Below, piece after piece: positions 41,854-50,200 of a stretch of DNA of 64,000 nt (position 1 is its first letter; every line of letters starts with the position of its first letter). This DNA is from Strongylocentrotus purpuratus. Taxonomy: Eukaryota > Echinodermata > Echinoidea > Camarodonta > Strongylocentrotidae. Both the position numbers and the translations under genes were made by a program. The notes beneath the pieces were generated by a model. That model saw only the letters and a list, made by a program, of their open reading frames with translations, was not told the DNA's origin and ran no database searches. The stretch lies in NCBI RefSeq assembly GCF_000002235.5, contig NW_022145604.1:919597-983596 (forward strand), in the 5' to 3' direction.

Positions 41854-44800
41854 AGAGAGAGTGAGAGAGAGAGAGAGAGATTGAAAGAGTGTGAGAGAGA
41901 GAGAGAGAGAGAGTGAGAGAGAGAGAGGGAGTGAGAGGGAGAGAGAGGGCGGATCGACGAAGAAGAAAAAAGGAGGTAGGAAAACAAAACCATTAGATAC
42001 CTGAATATATACATACAGACAAAGAGTTGAATGGCAGCCAGGTCCAAAATACAGCTGCAGCCCGCAATTTAGGACTCTTAAGATTACCTACATGACAAAA
42101 GTAATTTTATACTATACGGTATATTCTAAAGTTTGCTCGTTCGATTTGATAGCTCTGCGTTTTCTTAATGAAAAGTTGATACTTAGGCAAAAGAGGTCCA
42201 ACTCTCCCCAAACAAAACTATGCCAGTACACATTTACATTTTGCCTACCAAGTATTATGGCAGGAATTAATTCCTTGAAATGCAAGAGCGCTATATAAAT
42301 GGCAGCTATACATGTAGGCTAAAAGCTAAATGCTAAATGCGCCTCGAAATAGAATTTCTAGATAGATGGCGCTATAAAAAAAGCCTATTATTATTATTAT
42401 TATTATTATGGATGAAATCATGATTGGTGTTACCTGTACTGCATTTGAATTCATCCTTGTCGCATTGTGTTCTGGAGCATCCAATCTCATCTTCCCCGTT
42501 GGAGCAGTCATCGATCTGATCACATAGCCAGTAGTCCGGGATGCATTCGCCGCTCTGGCACCGTGTCTGGTCAGGAGGGCATGTGCTTATCGAGCAACTT
42601 TGTTCGTCCTTTGAAAAGATAATGTTAAACATTGTACAGTAGGAGCCACATAATTATGAAAGATTCACAAAAAAAGAGAAAATTCGTAAAATTGGAGGGC
42701 CTGAGTAACCGAATTGGTATATGTGTACGTAGCCATTGTTTAGAAAATGCCACCGCCAATCGTGAATGTGTGACGTATGAATCGAGTGAAAGGACTTTTC
42801 GAGTCCTTTCCCGGAGGCATTTTAAGTTTACACCCAAGAAACGATTGGCAGTACACTATCTTCTTTGCGATTAGTACACACATGCATACACAATTCCAAA
42901 TGCAGTTACCCGCTGACACGTCACAACTCGGCAGGGGTACAGGCTTAGGCTGTGAAAATGGCGACTCCCTATGTGGTACACGACCAGTCGACGCTTGTCA
43001 TATAGTTAATAAAACTACCTCTGAAGGCTCGAATGAGAGAGTTTTTTTTATCAAACATGTTTTTATATTACTCTGTACAGGATTATGAGACTTTAAATGG
43101 CTGAGTTTTATTTTCCTCTTTCATGTAAAAAATCACATATTTGTACATTTATTTCAGCTTCATTTCACAGAAAACACATTTTAATTTCTAATCTTTTCAT
43201 TTCAGGACAAGAGGAATGTGTATTACTACGTTACCCTTTGAATACCAATAAAGACAACCTGTTATTTACTTTTATTACCTGACTCCCTTCTATATATTTA
43301 AAGTTGAATATATATACTCTCATAATATCAGAGACTGAAACCATTTCTTACCTCTCCGCCTGGGCAATCATACAGCCGTCCATCACAAACCTGATGAGAT
43401 GGGATACATTTACCACTCTCACATTGGAAGGACGCCGTCGGACATCGGTAAGGGTAGGATGGCGCCTGGAGAAAATATGAAATAGATTCAAACTGAAAAC
43501 AGGGTCGACTAGGAATGCAGGGGTGCGCCTAACTCTTTTGGTATTTTGTTTAGTGCTGACACAAAAAGGGAAGGAAAAAGAACAATTTATAGTCCTACAT
43601 ACTCACTCCACTTTCATTGTTCAAAGTGAAAAGTATTGTAAATGATAATGTTATGCTTTCAATAACGTTAACACTGTAAGACTATACAAACTTTCAATTT
43701 TATATCATTTAATTTCGATAATAACTTAATTTCATCAAAATGCGCCCAATTATCTGACTCGTAAAAGCTGTAACAAATTGGTCGTTTAATTTAAGTCTTG
43801 ATACAAAATTATAAGAAGAATAACTCGCAAAACTTCGTTGTTTTCAAAAGAATAGTAAACTTTAGAAAATAACCTTACCAGTTGCCTCTCCTTTAGATGT
43901 AGCTTTGTAAAGTTTGTCGATCGAACTGAAATGTGAAAAGGGAAATCATTAGATCAAATATATAATTATCCTTTACAAACAAGCTTAGAAATCAACAAAA
44001 TATAGCATTACCGAGAAAGTGGGCCGGGATATTGTTTTGATAAATATGGTTACATAAATAATGCAATAAAAAAAAAATGGTATTTCTATATTATAGAACT
44101 AGCCATTGCCAATAATATGTTTCAAATTGCAGTAAAACATGAAACTAAAAATAAAGTTGAGATCGTGAACAATAAATATATATTCTTTCAGATGCGAAGA
44201 AGTGTAGCAATTTCGATGATTTTTATGTTGGTATTTACGCCCAGGCGTCCATCTTTGACCCCGTCGGACTTCGCACCCCTACCATCACCTTCCCCCTAAT
44301 TTTGAGGATTAGTGAATACGTTGGCTGCGTTTCCACTATCTATATACGTACTCTCTATCGATACATTCATGTATTTTTCATCAACACTCATTAATTTTAT
44401 TCCATTCTTTTTAAATTTGCATAATTTCTTTTTAATTTTTCATAATTTCATATAATCTTATTAGCCAGTTCGTATATACTATCTGCGCATGGGCAGATAA
44501 AGGTACATGTAATTTGTTCCCAAATTGTAAAATCTATCGAGACGAATACTGTTATCGTGCTCTTGAAAGTTATGTAAATCTGTATTCGTTTGCAACGACA
44601 GTACATTTATCAAATACACAGGTGGAAGTAGGGGGTATTCTTCTCAAGAGGCAAACAAAAAGTACCTCCATTACCTCGGCAGTGATTATTCCAACATAAA
44701 CGCACAAATAAGACGTATCCATCGTGTTAAATGTCTGTGGATATCTTGGGGTCATGCGTTCCGAAGCTTTTTACGAACTGGCTTATTTCAGTTCATTCCT

Positions 44801-45392
44801 CTTTTTTTTTAAATTCAGGCTTGCATTAGTTCATTCCCAATAGACTCACCGTTATCTAGATGGCGGAGTACCCGTAATTTGGTCGATCGTTCGTTTTCCA
44901 ACTACAAAAAGGACCAAACATGAAAGAATATACAGTTTATTTGCCTTTCTACTGTCTTACTTGACACTGGCCGAGACATTAAACATTATATGTCAATTTA
45001 AATCAGATGGTAATTATTCCATTTTTCTTTCAAGTTTAAGGGTAAAGTAACAACCAAGTTTTACCATTTGAATATCCTAGATAGGGCATTGTCATAAATA
45101 AAATACATTAAAAAAAGAATTGCAGCAGGCTTTGAGAAAAAATACCAAAACACTTTTTCAATTTGTATTCCTTATCATTATGTGTGTTCTTATTCACCCC
45201 GATTAAGCCCAATGACACTATGACTAGAATAAACATGTGACTACATTAATGGTACTTGAAAAGACATTTAGAGATGCATACCGAAACACCACGCCTCAAA
45301 AATCGTCTTGCCCTCTCCAACTTGCCGTCCTCTGAACCGCTGCAAAGAATGATTAAAATCAGCAAACCAAATATCAATATTTGATTCTTCAT
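25948..45392 (-). CDS. Giant secreted LDLa-repeat protein (about 2,855 aa, about 65 LDLa modules)
   Basis: Sixteen exons in transcript order: 45392-45282, 44901-44850, 43925-43879, 43465-43352, 42608-42434, 41789-41656, 41065-40873, 39629-39549, 38528-32080, 31481-31326, 30783-30694, 30467-30359, 29895-29770, 29172-29095, 28577-28497, 26519-25948. The sum is 8568 bases. Order: signal peptide [19 protein letters not shown]; a basic linker; six LDLa modules; about 55 more in one 6.4-kb exon; four more; coiled-coil-like exons ([30 protein letters not shown]); a charged tail with RSKR, a furin-like site. Modules keep six Cys, the CDGxxDC acidic residues and the C-terminal DE pair that bind calcium in the family. 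There is no transmembrane segment, NPxY motif, EGF domain or beta-propeller, so it is not an LDL receptor or megalin despite likely similarity hits. Function unknown; probably extracellular. Confidence 0.88.
26748..27197. mobile_element. Non-autonomous element with a captured C2H2 zinc-finger fragment
   Basis: 450 bp between CAGGGGCGGATCTAGC and its inverted match GTAGATCCGCGCCTG, flanked on both sides by TTAAT, a likely target-site duplication. Inside, on the minus strand at about 26958-27062, lies [20 protein letters not shown] then HM, which is most of one C2H2 finger with its linker. A long poly-T (poly-A on minus) tract precedes it. It lies in the last intron of the giant LDLa gene. Confidence 0.6.
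27363..27824. mobile_element. Foldback element, about 460 bp
   Basis: Long nested inverted arms: GCGGGCGGTATCTG with AAATTCACATTTCTA pairs with TAGAAATGTGAATTTTTC and GGTACCGCCCGC. GTGATGCTTGCATTTC and CACTGGCTGCCTGCCGTAGC find their complements at 27655-27725. No coding capacity. Confidence 0.7.
28030..28275. repeat. Short inverted and direct repeats of CCTTATGAATAGCGGT type
   Basis: Variants of CCTTATGAATAGCGGTC and its complement (GCTATTCATAAGG) occur about eight times in both directions. This could be a decayed foldback transposon or a local minisatellite. Confidence 0.55.
28291..28451. mobile_element. Palindromic MITE family D copy 1
   Basis: 161 bp from GGCCCGAATTCACAAAGGAG to CTCCTTTGTGAATTCGGGCC. 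Inside are repeated AACCTCC/GGAGGTT and ACGCGTCATATGACG. A second copy lies at 46218-46393. It sits 46 bp from exon 15 of the LDLa gene. Confidence 0.85.
28497..28577 (-). CDS. Giant LDLa gene exon 15, coiled-coil-like
   Basis: 81 bp from TTGAAG to GTACGT. It encodes [17 protein letters not shown]. The acceptor tract is weak, but phase agrees on both sides. Confidence 0.72.
29095..29172 (-). CDS. Giant LDLa gene exon 14, coiled-coil-like
   Basis: 78 bp from TTTCAG to GTATGT. It encodes [20 protein letters not shown], with hydrophobic heptad spacing. It resembles the 66-bp exon at 59800-59865 of the divergent gene in phase and pattern. Confidence 0.8.
29396..29723. repeat. Pyrimidine-rich (CT)n tract in LDLa gene intron 13
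   Basis: Mixed CT and CTAT repeats with two similar blocks around TCTGTCTCTATCTACTTACC. The tract is a purine run on the transcribed strand. Confidence 0.85.
29770..29895 (-). CDS. Giant LDLa gene exon 13, last LDLa module
   Basis: 126 bp from TGCAG to GTATGG. It encodes a full module from [14 protein letters not shown] to GGEDEALC. Confidence 0.9.
30359..30467 (-). CDS. Giant LDLa gene exon 12
   Basis: 109 bp from TTCAG to GTAAGA. It encodes [19 protein letters not shown] with GSDEIPLNC. Confidence 0.9.
30694..30783 (-). CDS. Giant LDLa gene exon 11
   Basis: 90 bp from TGCAG to GTAAGT. It encodes [20 protein letters not shown] and starts the next module. Confidence 0.9.
31084..31201. repeat. 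Long near-perfect hairpin in LDLa gene intron 10
   Basis: Arms of about 52 bases at 31084-31135 and 31148-31201 with a 12-base loop. TGTCGATGGCCCTCGCG pairs with CGCGAGGGCCATCGACA. High GC against AT-rich surroundings. It could be a short foldback transposon. Confidence 0.7.
31326..31481 (-). CDS. Giant LDLa gene exon 10
   Basis: 156 bp from CCTAG to GTACAT. It encodes [20 protein letters not shown] then GEDEENC, and begins the next module with [16 protein letters not shown]. Confidence 0.9.
32080..38528 (-). CDS. Giant LDLa gene exon 9: one 6,449-bp exon with about 55 LDLa modules
   Basis: Uninterrupted open frame from acceptor CTACAG (38529-38534) to donor GTAAAT (32079). By hand count it holds 55 complete six-Cys modules and half of one more. 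A Thr/Pro/Gln spacer of nine-base repeats ([13 protein letters not shown]) separates modules 1 and 2 at about 38325-38395. The first 13 modules are diverse; the rest form a nine-module higher-order repeat. Reading frames on the opposite strand are shadows of this exon. Confidence 0.93.
32235..36936 (-). repeat. Higher-order repeat of nine LDLa modules, about 1.03 kb per unit
   Basis: Unit starts on the minus strand are at about 36936, 35910, 34875, 33849 and 32913, giving lengths of 1026, 1035, 1026, 936 and a partial of about 678 bases. Each full unit runs through modules of type [52 protein letters not shown], [10 protein letters not shown] and [11 protein letters not shown], in order. The fourth unit has eight modules, because a CGNEFECG-type head is fused to the tail of the RCEFECDDG module. 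This fits unequal exchange. Confidence 0.88.
38529..39548. other. LDLa gene intron 8, nothing recognised
   Basis: AT-rich sequence between exons 8 and 9 of the giant LDLa gene. A short A-run lies at 38567-38580. I see no repeat pair or open frame that I can support. Confidence 0.5.
39549..39629 (-). CDS. Giant LDLa gene exon 8
   Basis: 81 bp from TACAG to GTGAGA. It encodes [20 protein letters not shown], then EQDCRYG, completed by EDEENC at the start of the giant exon. Confidence 0.9.
39704..39795 (-). mobile_element. Truncated tRNA-type SINE, copy 2 of family E
   Basis: It matches the 3' part of the SINE at 54754-54960: AGAAAGCATAAATGCTTGTA, AAGTAAGCAACCAGACGG and GGTCCTC-CCGAGGGACC. The tRNA-like head is missing. 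Confidence 0.7.
40260..40405 (+). repeat. G-rich GGGTAGTAG/GGGTGG minisatellite
   Basis: Irregular repeats of GGGTAGT, GGGTGGTAGTTCGAGGGT and GTAGGTGGGTAGG on the plus strand. The spaced GGG runs could form a G-quadruplex; on the LDLa transcript this is the C-rich strand. Confidence 0.6.
40430..40612 (+). mobile_element. Probable LINE 3' end with (TTGAA)n tail
   Basis: An AT-rich segment ends AAATAAAATAAATTGAATTG with repeated ATTGA units, a tail typical of CR1/L2-like LINE 3' ends. No coding part remains. Confidence 0.35.
40645..40850 (+). mobile_element. SINE copy with (TTA)n tail
   Basis: It has GATGGGTACCCGGTAGGATG, CCGGGGTAATAGTA, AAAGCGCTTAGAGA and GCGCTATATAAAAGCTAAG followed by TATTATTATATTA. 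It parallels the SINE at 13600-13845 block by block. Confidence 0.55.
40873..41065 (-). CDS. Giant LDLa gene exon 7
   Basis: 193 bp from ACCAG to GTAAGT. It encodes [19 protein letters not shown] and the whole next module ending GEDEQDC. Confidence 0.9.
41656..41789 (-). CDS. Giant LDLa gene exon 6
   Basis: 134 bp from CCCAG to GTGAGA. It encodes [15 protein letters not shown] with GEDEQAC, then [16 protein letters not shown] of the next module. Confidence 0.9.
41823..41952. repeat. (GA)n microsatellite in LDLa gene intron 5
   Basis: Imperfect GA run of about 130 bp, ending about 30 bases from exon 6 on the acceptor side. On the transcript it reads as a long polypyrimidine stretch upstream of that acceptor. 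Confidence 0.9.
42240..42412 (+). mobile_element. SINE copy with (TTA)n tail in LDLa gene intron 5
   Basis: It shares GGAATTAATTCCTTGAAATG, AGAGCGCTATATAAATGGCA and a (TTA)n tail with the SINE at 13600-13845. It has a second degenerate GGCGCTATAAAA before the tail and ends about 20 bp from the exon 5 donor. Confidence 0.55.
42434..42608 (-). CDS. Giant LDLa gene exon 5
   Basis: 175 bp from CAAAG to GTAACA. It completes module 1, encodes module 2 ([19 protein letters not shown]) and begins module 3 ([11 protein letters not shown]). Confidence 0.9.
43352..43465 (-). CDS. Giant LDLa gene exon 4, first LDLa module
   Basis: 114 bp from CTCCAG to GTAAGA. It encodes most of module 1: [15 protein letters not shown] then [14 protein letters not shown], completed by DEQSC in exon 5. 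Confidence 0.88.
43879..43925 (-). CDS. Giant LDLa gene exon 3
   Basis: 47 bp, acceptor TTTCAG, donor GTAAGG. It encodes [15 protein letters not shown]. Other frames hold a stop, and this frame joins both neighbours. Confidence 0.75.
44463..44785. mobile_element. Non-autonomous DNA transposon family C copy 1
   Basis: About 323 bp with terminal repeats AGCCAGTTCGTA and TACGAACTGGCT. Internal blocks GCGCATGGGCAGATAAAGGT, TCTTCTCAAGAGGCA and GACGTATCCATCGTGT recur in the copy at 49978-50254. It lies in intron 2 of the giant LDLa gene. Confidence 0.8.
44850..44901 (-). CDS. Giant LDLa gene exon 2
   Basis: 52 bp, acceptor TTGTAG, donor GTGAGT. It encodes [16 protein letters not shown] in phase with exons 1 and 3. 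Confidence 0.75.
45282..45392 (-). CDS. Giant LDLa gene exon 1: start codon and signal peptide
   Basis: 111 bp, 37 codons; ATG at 45392-45390, donor GTATGC. A hydrophobic stretch [12 protein letters not shown] is followed by CSGSEDG, a fitting signal-peptidase site. A basic RARRFLRR follows. Confidence 0.85.
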
Positions 45393-46106
45393 GTTGGCCC
45401 GAACTTTGGATTTTCTTGCCTATTTAGCAAGTTTTTTTTCGTGTAACTATTCTGGGTGGACTTTCCCCCTTCCGAACAGGCCTGCAATAAGTCGAGTACA
45501 GGCGTGGCATATGCATATAGTGAAATGCATTCATTCACAGTAAAGTAAGCCAAGTTCCCAGTTCAAAACTACACGATTATGTATGGCGATGATGAAGCAA
45601 TGATTTGTACGGAATGTTTAGCATTTGAACGTTCCGTATCAATGACTTCACGCACTGTGCGCATAAAAGAAAACAATGGAATATGCAGATGATGCTATGT
45701 CAGTTTGACATCTTTTAATCGGGGAAAGGTCTCGCACACAATAAAGTTAGGAACGCGGGCTGGTCTTGGTGTTGGTTGAACCCTTCTCCTGCCACACCGC
45801 CAGACCGACTCTGTATCGACCGACTCCGTGCCATGTGAGGGTAATGTAATCTGTGTGCTCGGTTATTCGTCGGTATAGGGTCTATCAAGTCGGTGTGACC
45901 TAGGCGTTTTAAGAGCTGGAGTCCAAACAAATTATTCCAAGCAGCTGCCGTTTTCTAAGGTTGCACAATAGAATTTACAGGTCTTTGATATCTGAGGTTC
46001 GATGCCGCCAACGTCGTTGGAAAGCTTGAGTAGTGATTTTATTTTAACGAAGAAATATTGTTAATATTTCACTTTTTATTTAAACTAATGAGGGGCAAAT
46101 TGAACA

Positions 46107-46176
46107 GATAATAATAATAATGATACACAACATTTATTAGGCGCTTAATACGGTTGTTTCTAAGGCTAAGCGCACC
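46107..46176 (-). mobile_element. SINE tail, inverted
   Basis: The plus strand shows ATAATAATAATAATGATACA, then TTATTAGGCGCTTAATACGG and AAGGCTAAGCGC, the complement of the (TTA)n-tailed SINE 3' end. Confidence 0.45.
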
Positions 46177-46217
46177 ATTGTCTGTCTACAAAATTCAGCT
46201 ATCCACCAAAACTTAAT

Positions 46218-46393
46218 GGCCCGAATTCACAAAAGAGGTTTGTCGATAAACCTTGGTTTTCGTGCTTAATATGACGCGTTTCGACGCGTTTTTACAAACC
46301 AGGTTTGTAAAAAAAAAAAAAACGCGTCAGAACGCGTCATATGACGTACATAAACCTCGGTTTGTCGACAAACCTCCTTTGTGAATTCGGGCC
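46218..46393. mobile_element. Palindromic MITE family D copy 2
   Basis: 176 bp with ends GGCCCGAATTCAC and GTGAATTCGGGCC, and internal TTTACAAACCAGGTTTGTAA and ACGCGTCATATGACG, as at 28291-28451. Flanks allow a TAA target duplication (ttaa|tggccc, gggcca|taat), which suggests a Harbinger-type origin. Confidence 0.85.
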
Positions 46394-47064
46394 ATAATGA
46401 ACACATAAATCATGTATCTGTTCTTTTGTCAATAAATCATGCATATAATAATAATACAAATGAGATCGAACAAATGATAAATATGAATACAAAAGCCTCA
46501 TTGTGTCAAGAAGTTTGCTTACATTTAATTTGTGAAAAACTCTAAAATTGTACAATTCAAAAACCTGCAATTTGACACTTTTTCGATTAATTCTTGCACA
46601 CTAAATAAAAAGTGAATTTGTTCAAGTATACAGTTTTTTTTTTATGGTTTTGAAATATGTCAGATTAGTGCCCACACATGCCCATTGGAGTAATTTAGAT
46701 TAATATTTCAGGAAATTTTGCTCAATTTCCTTTCGCTTGCCTCCTAAAAAGGTAATCACTGTGTAGTGTTCAGACGAGTGGTAGCGAAAAGTAATTATCA
46801 TTACAAAGGCATATTTCCCTTTGAAAGTGGCCGGTTAGCTAGTTTGCAGCTAGGCAAGAATCTTTTGTCTACGTACCTGCTCCAGTTATTAAGCACATGT
46901 CTGACATATCTTCTACTAGTGGTATCGAAGATGGTACAAAGGGAATGAGCTTGATATGACTCCAGCTCTTTAAACTTCTTGCTGTGATTGAGATATAATC
47001 ATTGGGTGTGGTTCGTGAGTAGCGTGGTGTAGACTGTCACGTAGAGTACTCCATGTAAGAGTAC

Positions 47065-47070
47065 TATAAA
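47065..47070 (+). promoter_or_regulatory. TATA box candidate for the plus-strand LDLa/WAP gene
   Basis: CTATAAAT lies 74 bp upstream of the ATG at 47139, which would place a start site near 47095 and leave a short 5' UTR. No other evidence. Confidence 0.4.
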
Positions 47071-47138
47071 TCCCAATATAGGCATCAGCTGTGCCTATTC
47101 CGTTCTAAATATTTTTTTCCTCTGATCTTGGAAGAAAG

Positions 47139-47249
47139 ATGGAGGTCCTTATACAGTTAGTGACCATGTTACTATGTTCATTTTCTCTGGTTCACTGCAA
47201 GCCTGTGGAAGTGGAAGAGAACTGGAAAGGGTCACCAAAGAAACAGACG
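47139..47249 (+). CDS. LDLa/WAP gene exon 1: start codon and signal peptide
   Basis: 111 bp, 37 codons, donor GTAAGC. LIQLVTMLLCSFSLVHC is a signal peptide, followed by an acidic then basic stretch. Length and phase equal those of exon 1 of the divergent gene. Confidence 0.85.
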
Positions 47250-50200
47250 GTAAGCTAACGGACTTGAAAAAGTACTTTCAAAGTTATCATTATTACATTT
47301 ATATGATGGTATGGCCTGATGTGTTTGTATATGTAAAAACTGTTTTCAAGAGTGAACGAATTAAATTTGTCGATAAACCTGTGTGAACATCCACATTAAT
47401 TACATTCGGTCTGATTTGATAGTACTTCACCATCAAATATGCCGGGTGAAAAAGGGTCATACCGCGAGGTTGTCTTTATTTTTTCAATGTAACCGCGTAA
47501 TCAAGTGATTGAAGTAGAGTAATATAATATGTATTATAAAATGTATTTCAATAGTAAGGAAATAACTGAAAACGATTTTATGAATGCTGAAATCAACAAT
47601 GTTGATAGATAAAGTTGTAGAAAATAGAATGAAATTGATAGGACCGATTGAGATGGAAATCGGTAATAACTAATAGGTTTGTATCACCCATTTTTAATAT
47701 TTCATCAGATTTTACAAGCTCGGCCGATGGACTTTAGGGATGAGATTTACGTGAGCAAAAGGAATGCATTTGGAAGTAAGTTTCTGTCTCCATTTTTGAT
47801 GTTTCCCGGACTATTTTAAAACAAGTTGCTTTTGACGCCCGCTATATCATAATACTTTCACATTAAACACCACCCCGAAATTAAATGAAATTAATTAAGA
47901 CTTATATTACTTAAAGTCCAAGTCCACTCCAAAAATGCTGAATTTGCTTTTAAAAGATGCAGAAAAACGATAGAAACAGAGCAAAACAGATTTGAGTAAA
48001 ATCTGATGACTAATAAAGAAATTATGATTTTTTGAAAAAGTATGGAACAATGGAAATCACTACATGTATTGCCAATTTGTTTATCCTTTTGTGACGTCAT
48101 TGCCTCACTATTTTTCAATTGCTTTATATATTTTATCCCATTAATTTCCCGCACCCCCCAAATCTTAATTTTCCCACGCCTTTGCCCAGGTTATATGATA
48201 TTATTTAGCGTGCATGACATTTCACAACATCTTTTATAAAATTTGAAGAATTTATACTTTTTTCTGAATATTCATAATCTTTGATTTTTATATAAATCAT
48301 TTATCGAAATTCACATTTTTCATGATTTAACTTACACAAATTACTCTTTATTAGTGCATCCACTCACAAATATATTACTATCAATATAACTAAGATTCTT
48401 AGGGGGGAATGGGAAATTTGTATTATCAATGTAAAGAAAACAATAAGTAGATAGTGAGGCAATGACGTCACAGACTCATGAGTGAGTTGCCAATTTACGG
48501 TCTTGTAATTTTCAAAGTTTTTCATGTCATTAAAAATTCAAACCTCTCTTATTAGTTATCAGATTTGGTTAAAACTTTTTTTGATTGGTTTGTCCGCTTT
48601 ATTTGCTTCTATTGAAAGTAAGTTATTTTTGGAGTGGACTTTGTATAGATATTTTGTATCATTAATTTATTTTTGATAGATAATTTGCATTTACAGTTTC
48701 CAGAAGTTCATATGATTTGATAAGTCCCTATGTATTAAAGTAAACAAATTAGATAATAAGAATAGCGACAGTTTGAAATAATCGGACTAATATAGAAATA
48801 AGAAAGTTTTTTATGAAAGTTTGAAAAATCAGATTACTATAAATTGTATGTTAATCTCAAATTGGCAGTTTGGTGGATTATGACGAAGTCAATCATAACT
48901 CTTCTGTTTGTCCTTTACACAAAATATCGTTAGTTCCTGTTTTCCCCTAATTGCATTCTCCCTTGGGGCTCTACTCAAAACATATTATTTACAACATAAC
49001 AGTATTGGTACTCTAATCAGAATAGACCATCCCGAGTCATCACTGTTGAACATTTGAAAATTCTAGTAATTTTTTTGTGTTGGGAAAATTGGGGAACTGC
49101 AACAAATTCATAACTTTCTCTCAATTTTTGTCAAATTTCATCCAAAATTTAGCCCGTGTCCTTTTCTGATTTTTAAGATCTTTCCTCAAGAGTTTTTTGC
49201 TATTTCAACATTGGATTTTCTGTTAACATTTTCCCCACTTAACTGTTACAGCATAAATAAATCCCCTACCATCTAGCAACATGACCAAATTGAAATATGT
49301 TATGGAAGCTGGGGGTATTTCACAAAGATCCTAAATTGGACTTAACAATGATGGAAAGGCGTTAGCATCTTTGCAAAAGTTACTTTAAAAGGCATAACAT
49401 GTTGATTCAAATCATTCATATTTTCTATTATCATGGGAAATTTCATGTTCTTGATGTGGAATTTATGAAAAGTCTAAAATAAATATATTTCATTATAAAG
49501 CTGCAAATGGCTCTCCATAATATTTAAGTCCAACTAAGAGTAACGTTCGACTTGGAATCTTTGTGAAACACCCCTGGTTTGGATTTTCCCCGTTGGTATT
49601 CCATACAAGGTGCAAGTGCATAATTCTATTCAATCTTGTAATCATTCATTCAGATTGCATACCACCTGGCACTGACGTCCCAGGGTTCCGCTGTGCAACC
49701 AGTCAGGAGTGCATCCCTTTGAGTCTGGTGTGTGATGGCGTCAATGATTGCGACTACGACGCCTACGATGAGACCGAGGAATCATGTAAGGTAGTCCAAT
49801 GCGACGGGTTTCTCTGCCGTGATGGGGCGTGTCTTCTGACCGAGTTCGTGTGTGACGGCACCTATGATTGCAGAGACGGGATGGTAAGCATGAATCTCGG
49901 CTCCGATATTTCATAAAAGAGCAAGCTCAAGCTATATTGTCCCAAACGTTACCGAACACAACTCAGAATTTAGTAATAAGCCCGTTCGTAAATACTATGC
50001 GCATGGGCAGATAAAGGTTATTTGTAACTAAATTGTAAAACCCATCGAGACGAATACTGGTATCGTGCTCATGAAAGTTACGTTATCAGTATTCATTTAT
50101 GCATAGACAGTACACTTATCTGATACACAGGTCACATGTGGAAGAATTCTTCTCAAGAGGCATTCTAAAATGAACAAGTGGGACGTATCCATCGTGTAAA

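Larger units (their letters stand above)
45393..47138. promoter_or_regulatory. Head-to-head intergenic region of the two LDLa genes
   Basis: 1,746 bp between the two start codons, so it must hold the promoters and 5' UTRs of both genes unless untranslated exons lie elsewhere. It contains a SINE tail and a MITE (46107-46393). A TATA-like word lies 74 bp before the plus-strand start. Confidence 0.6.
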
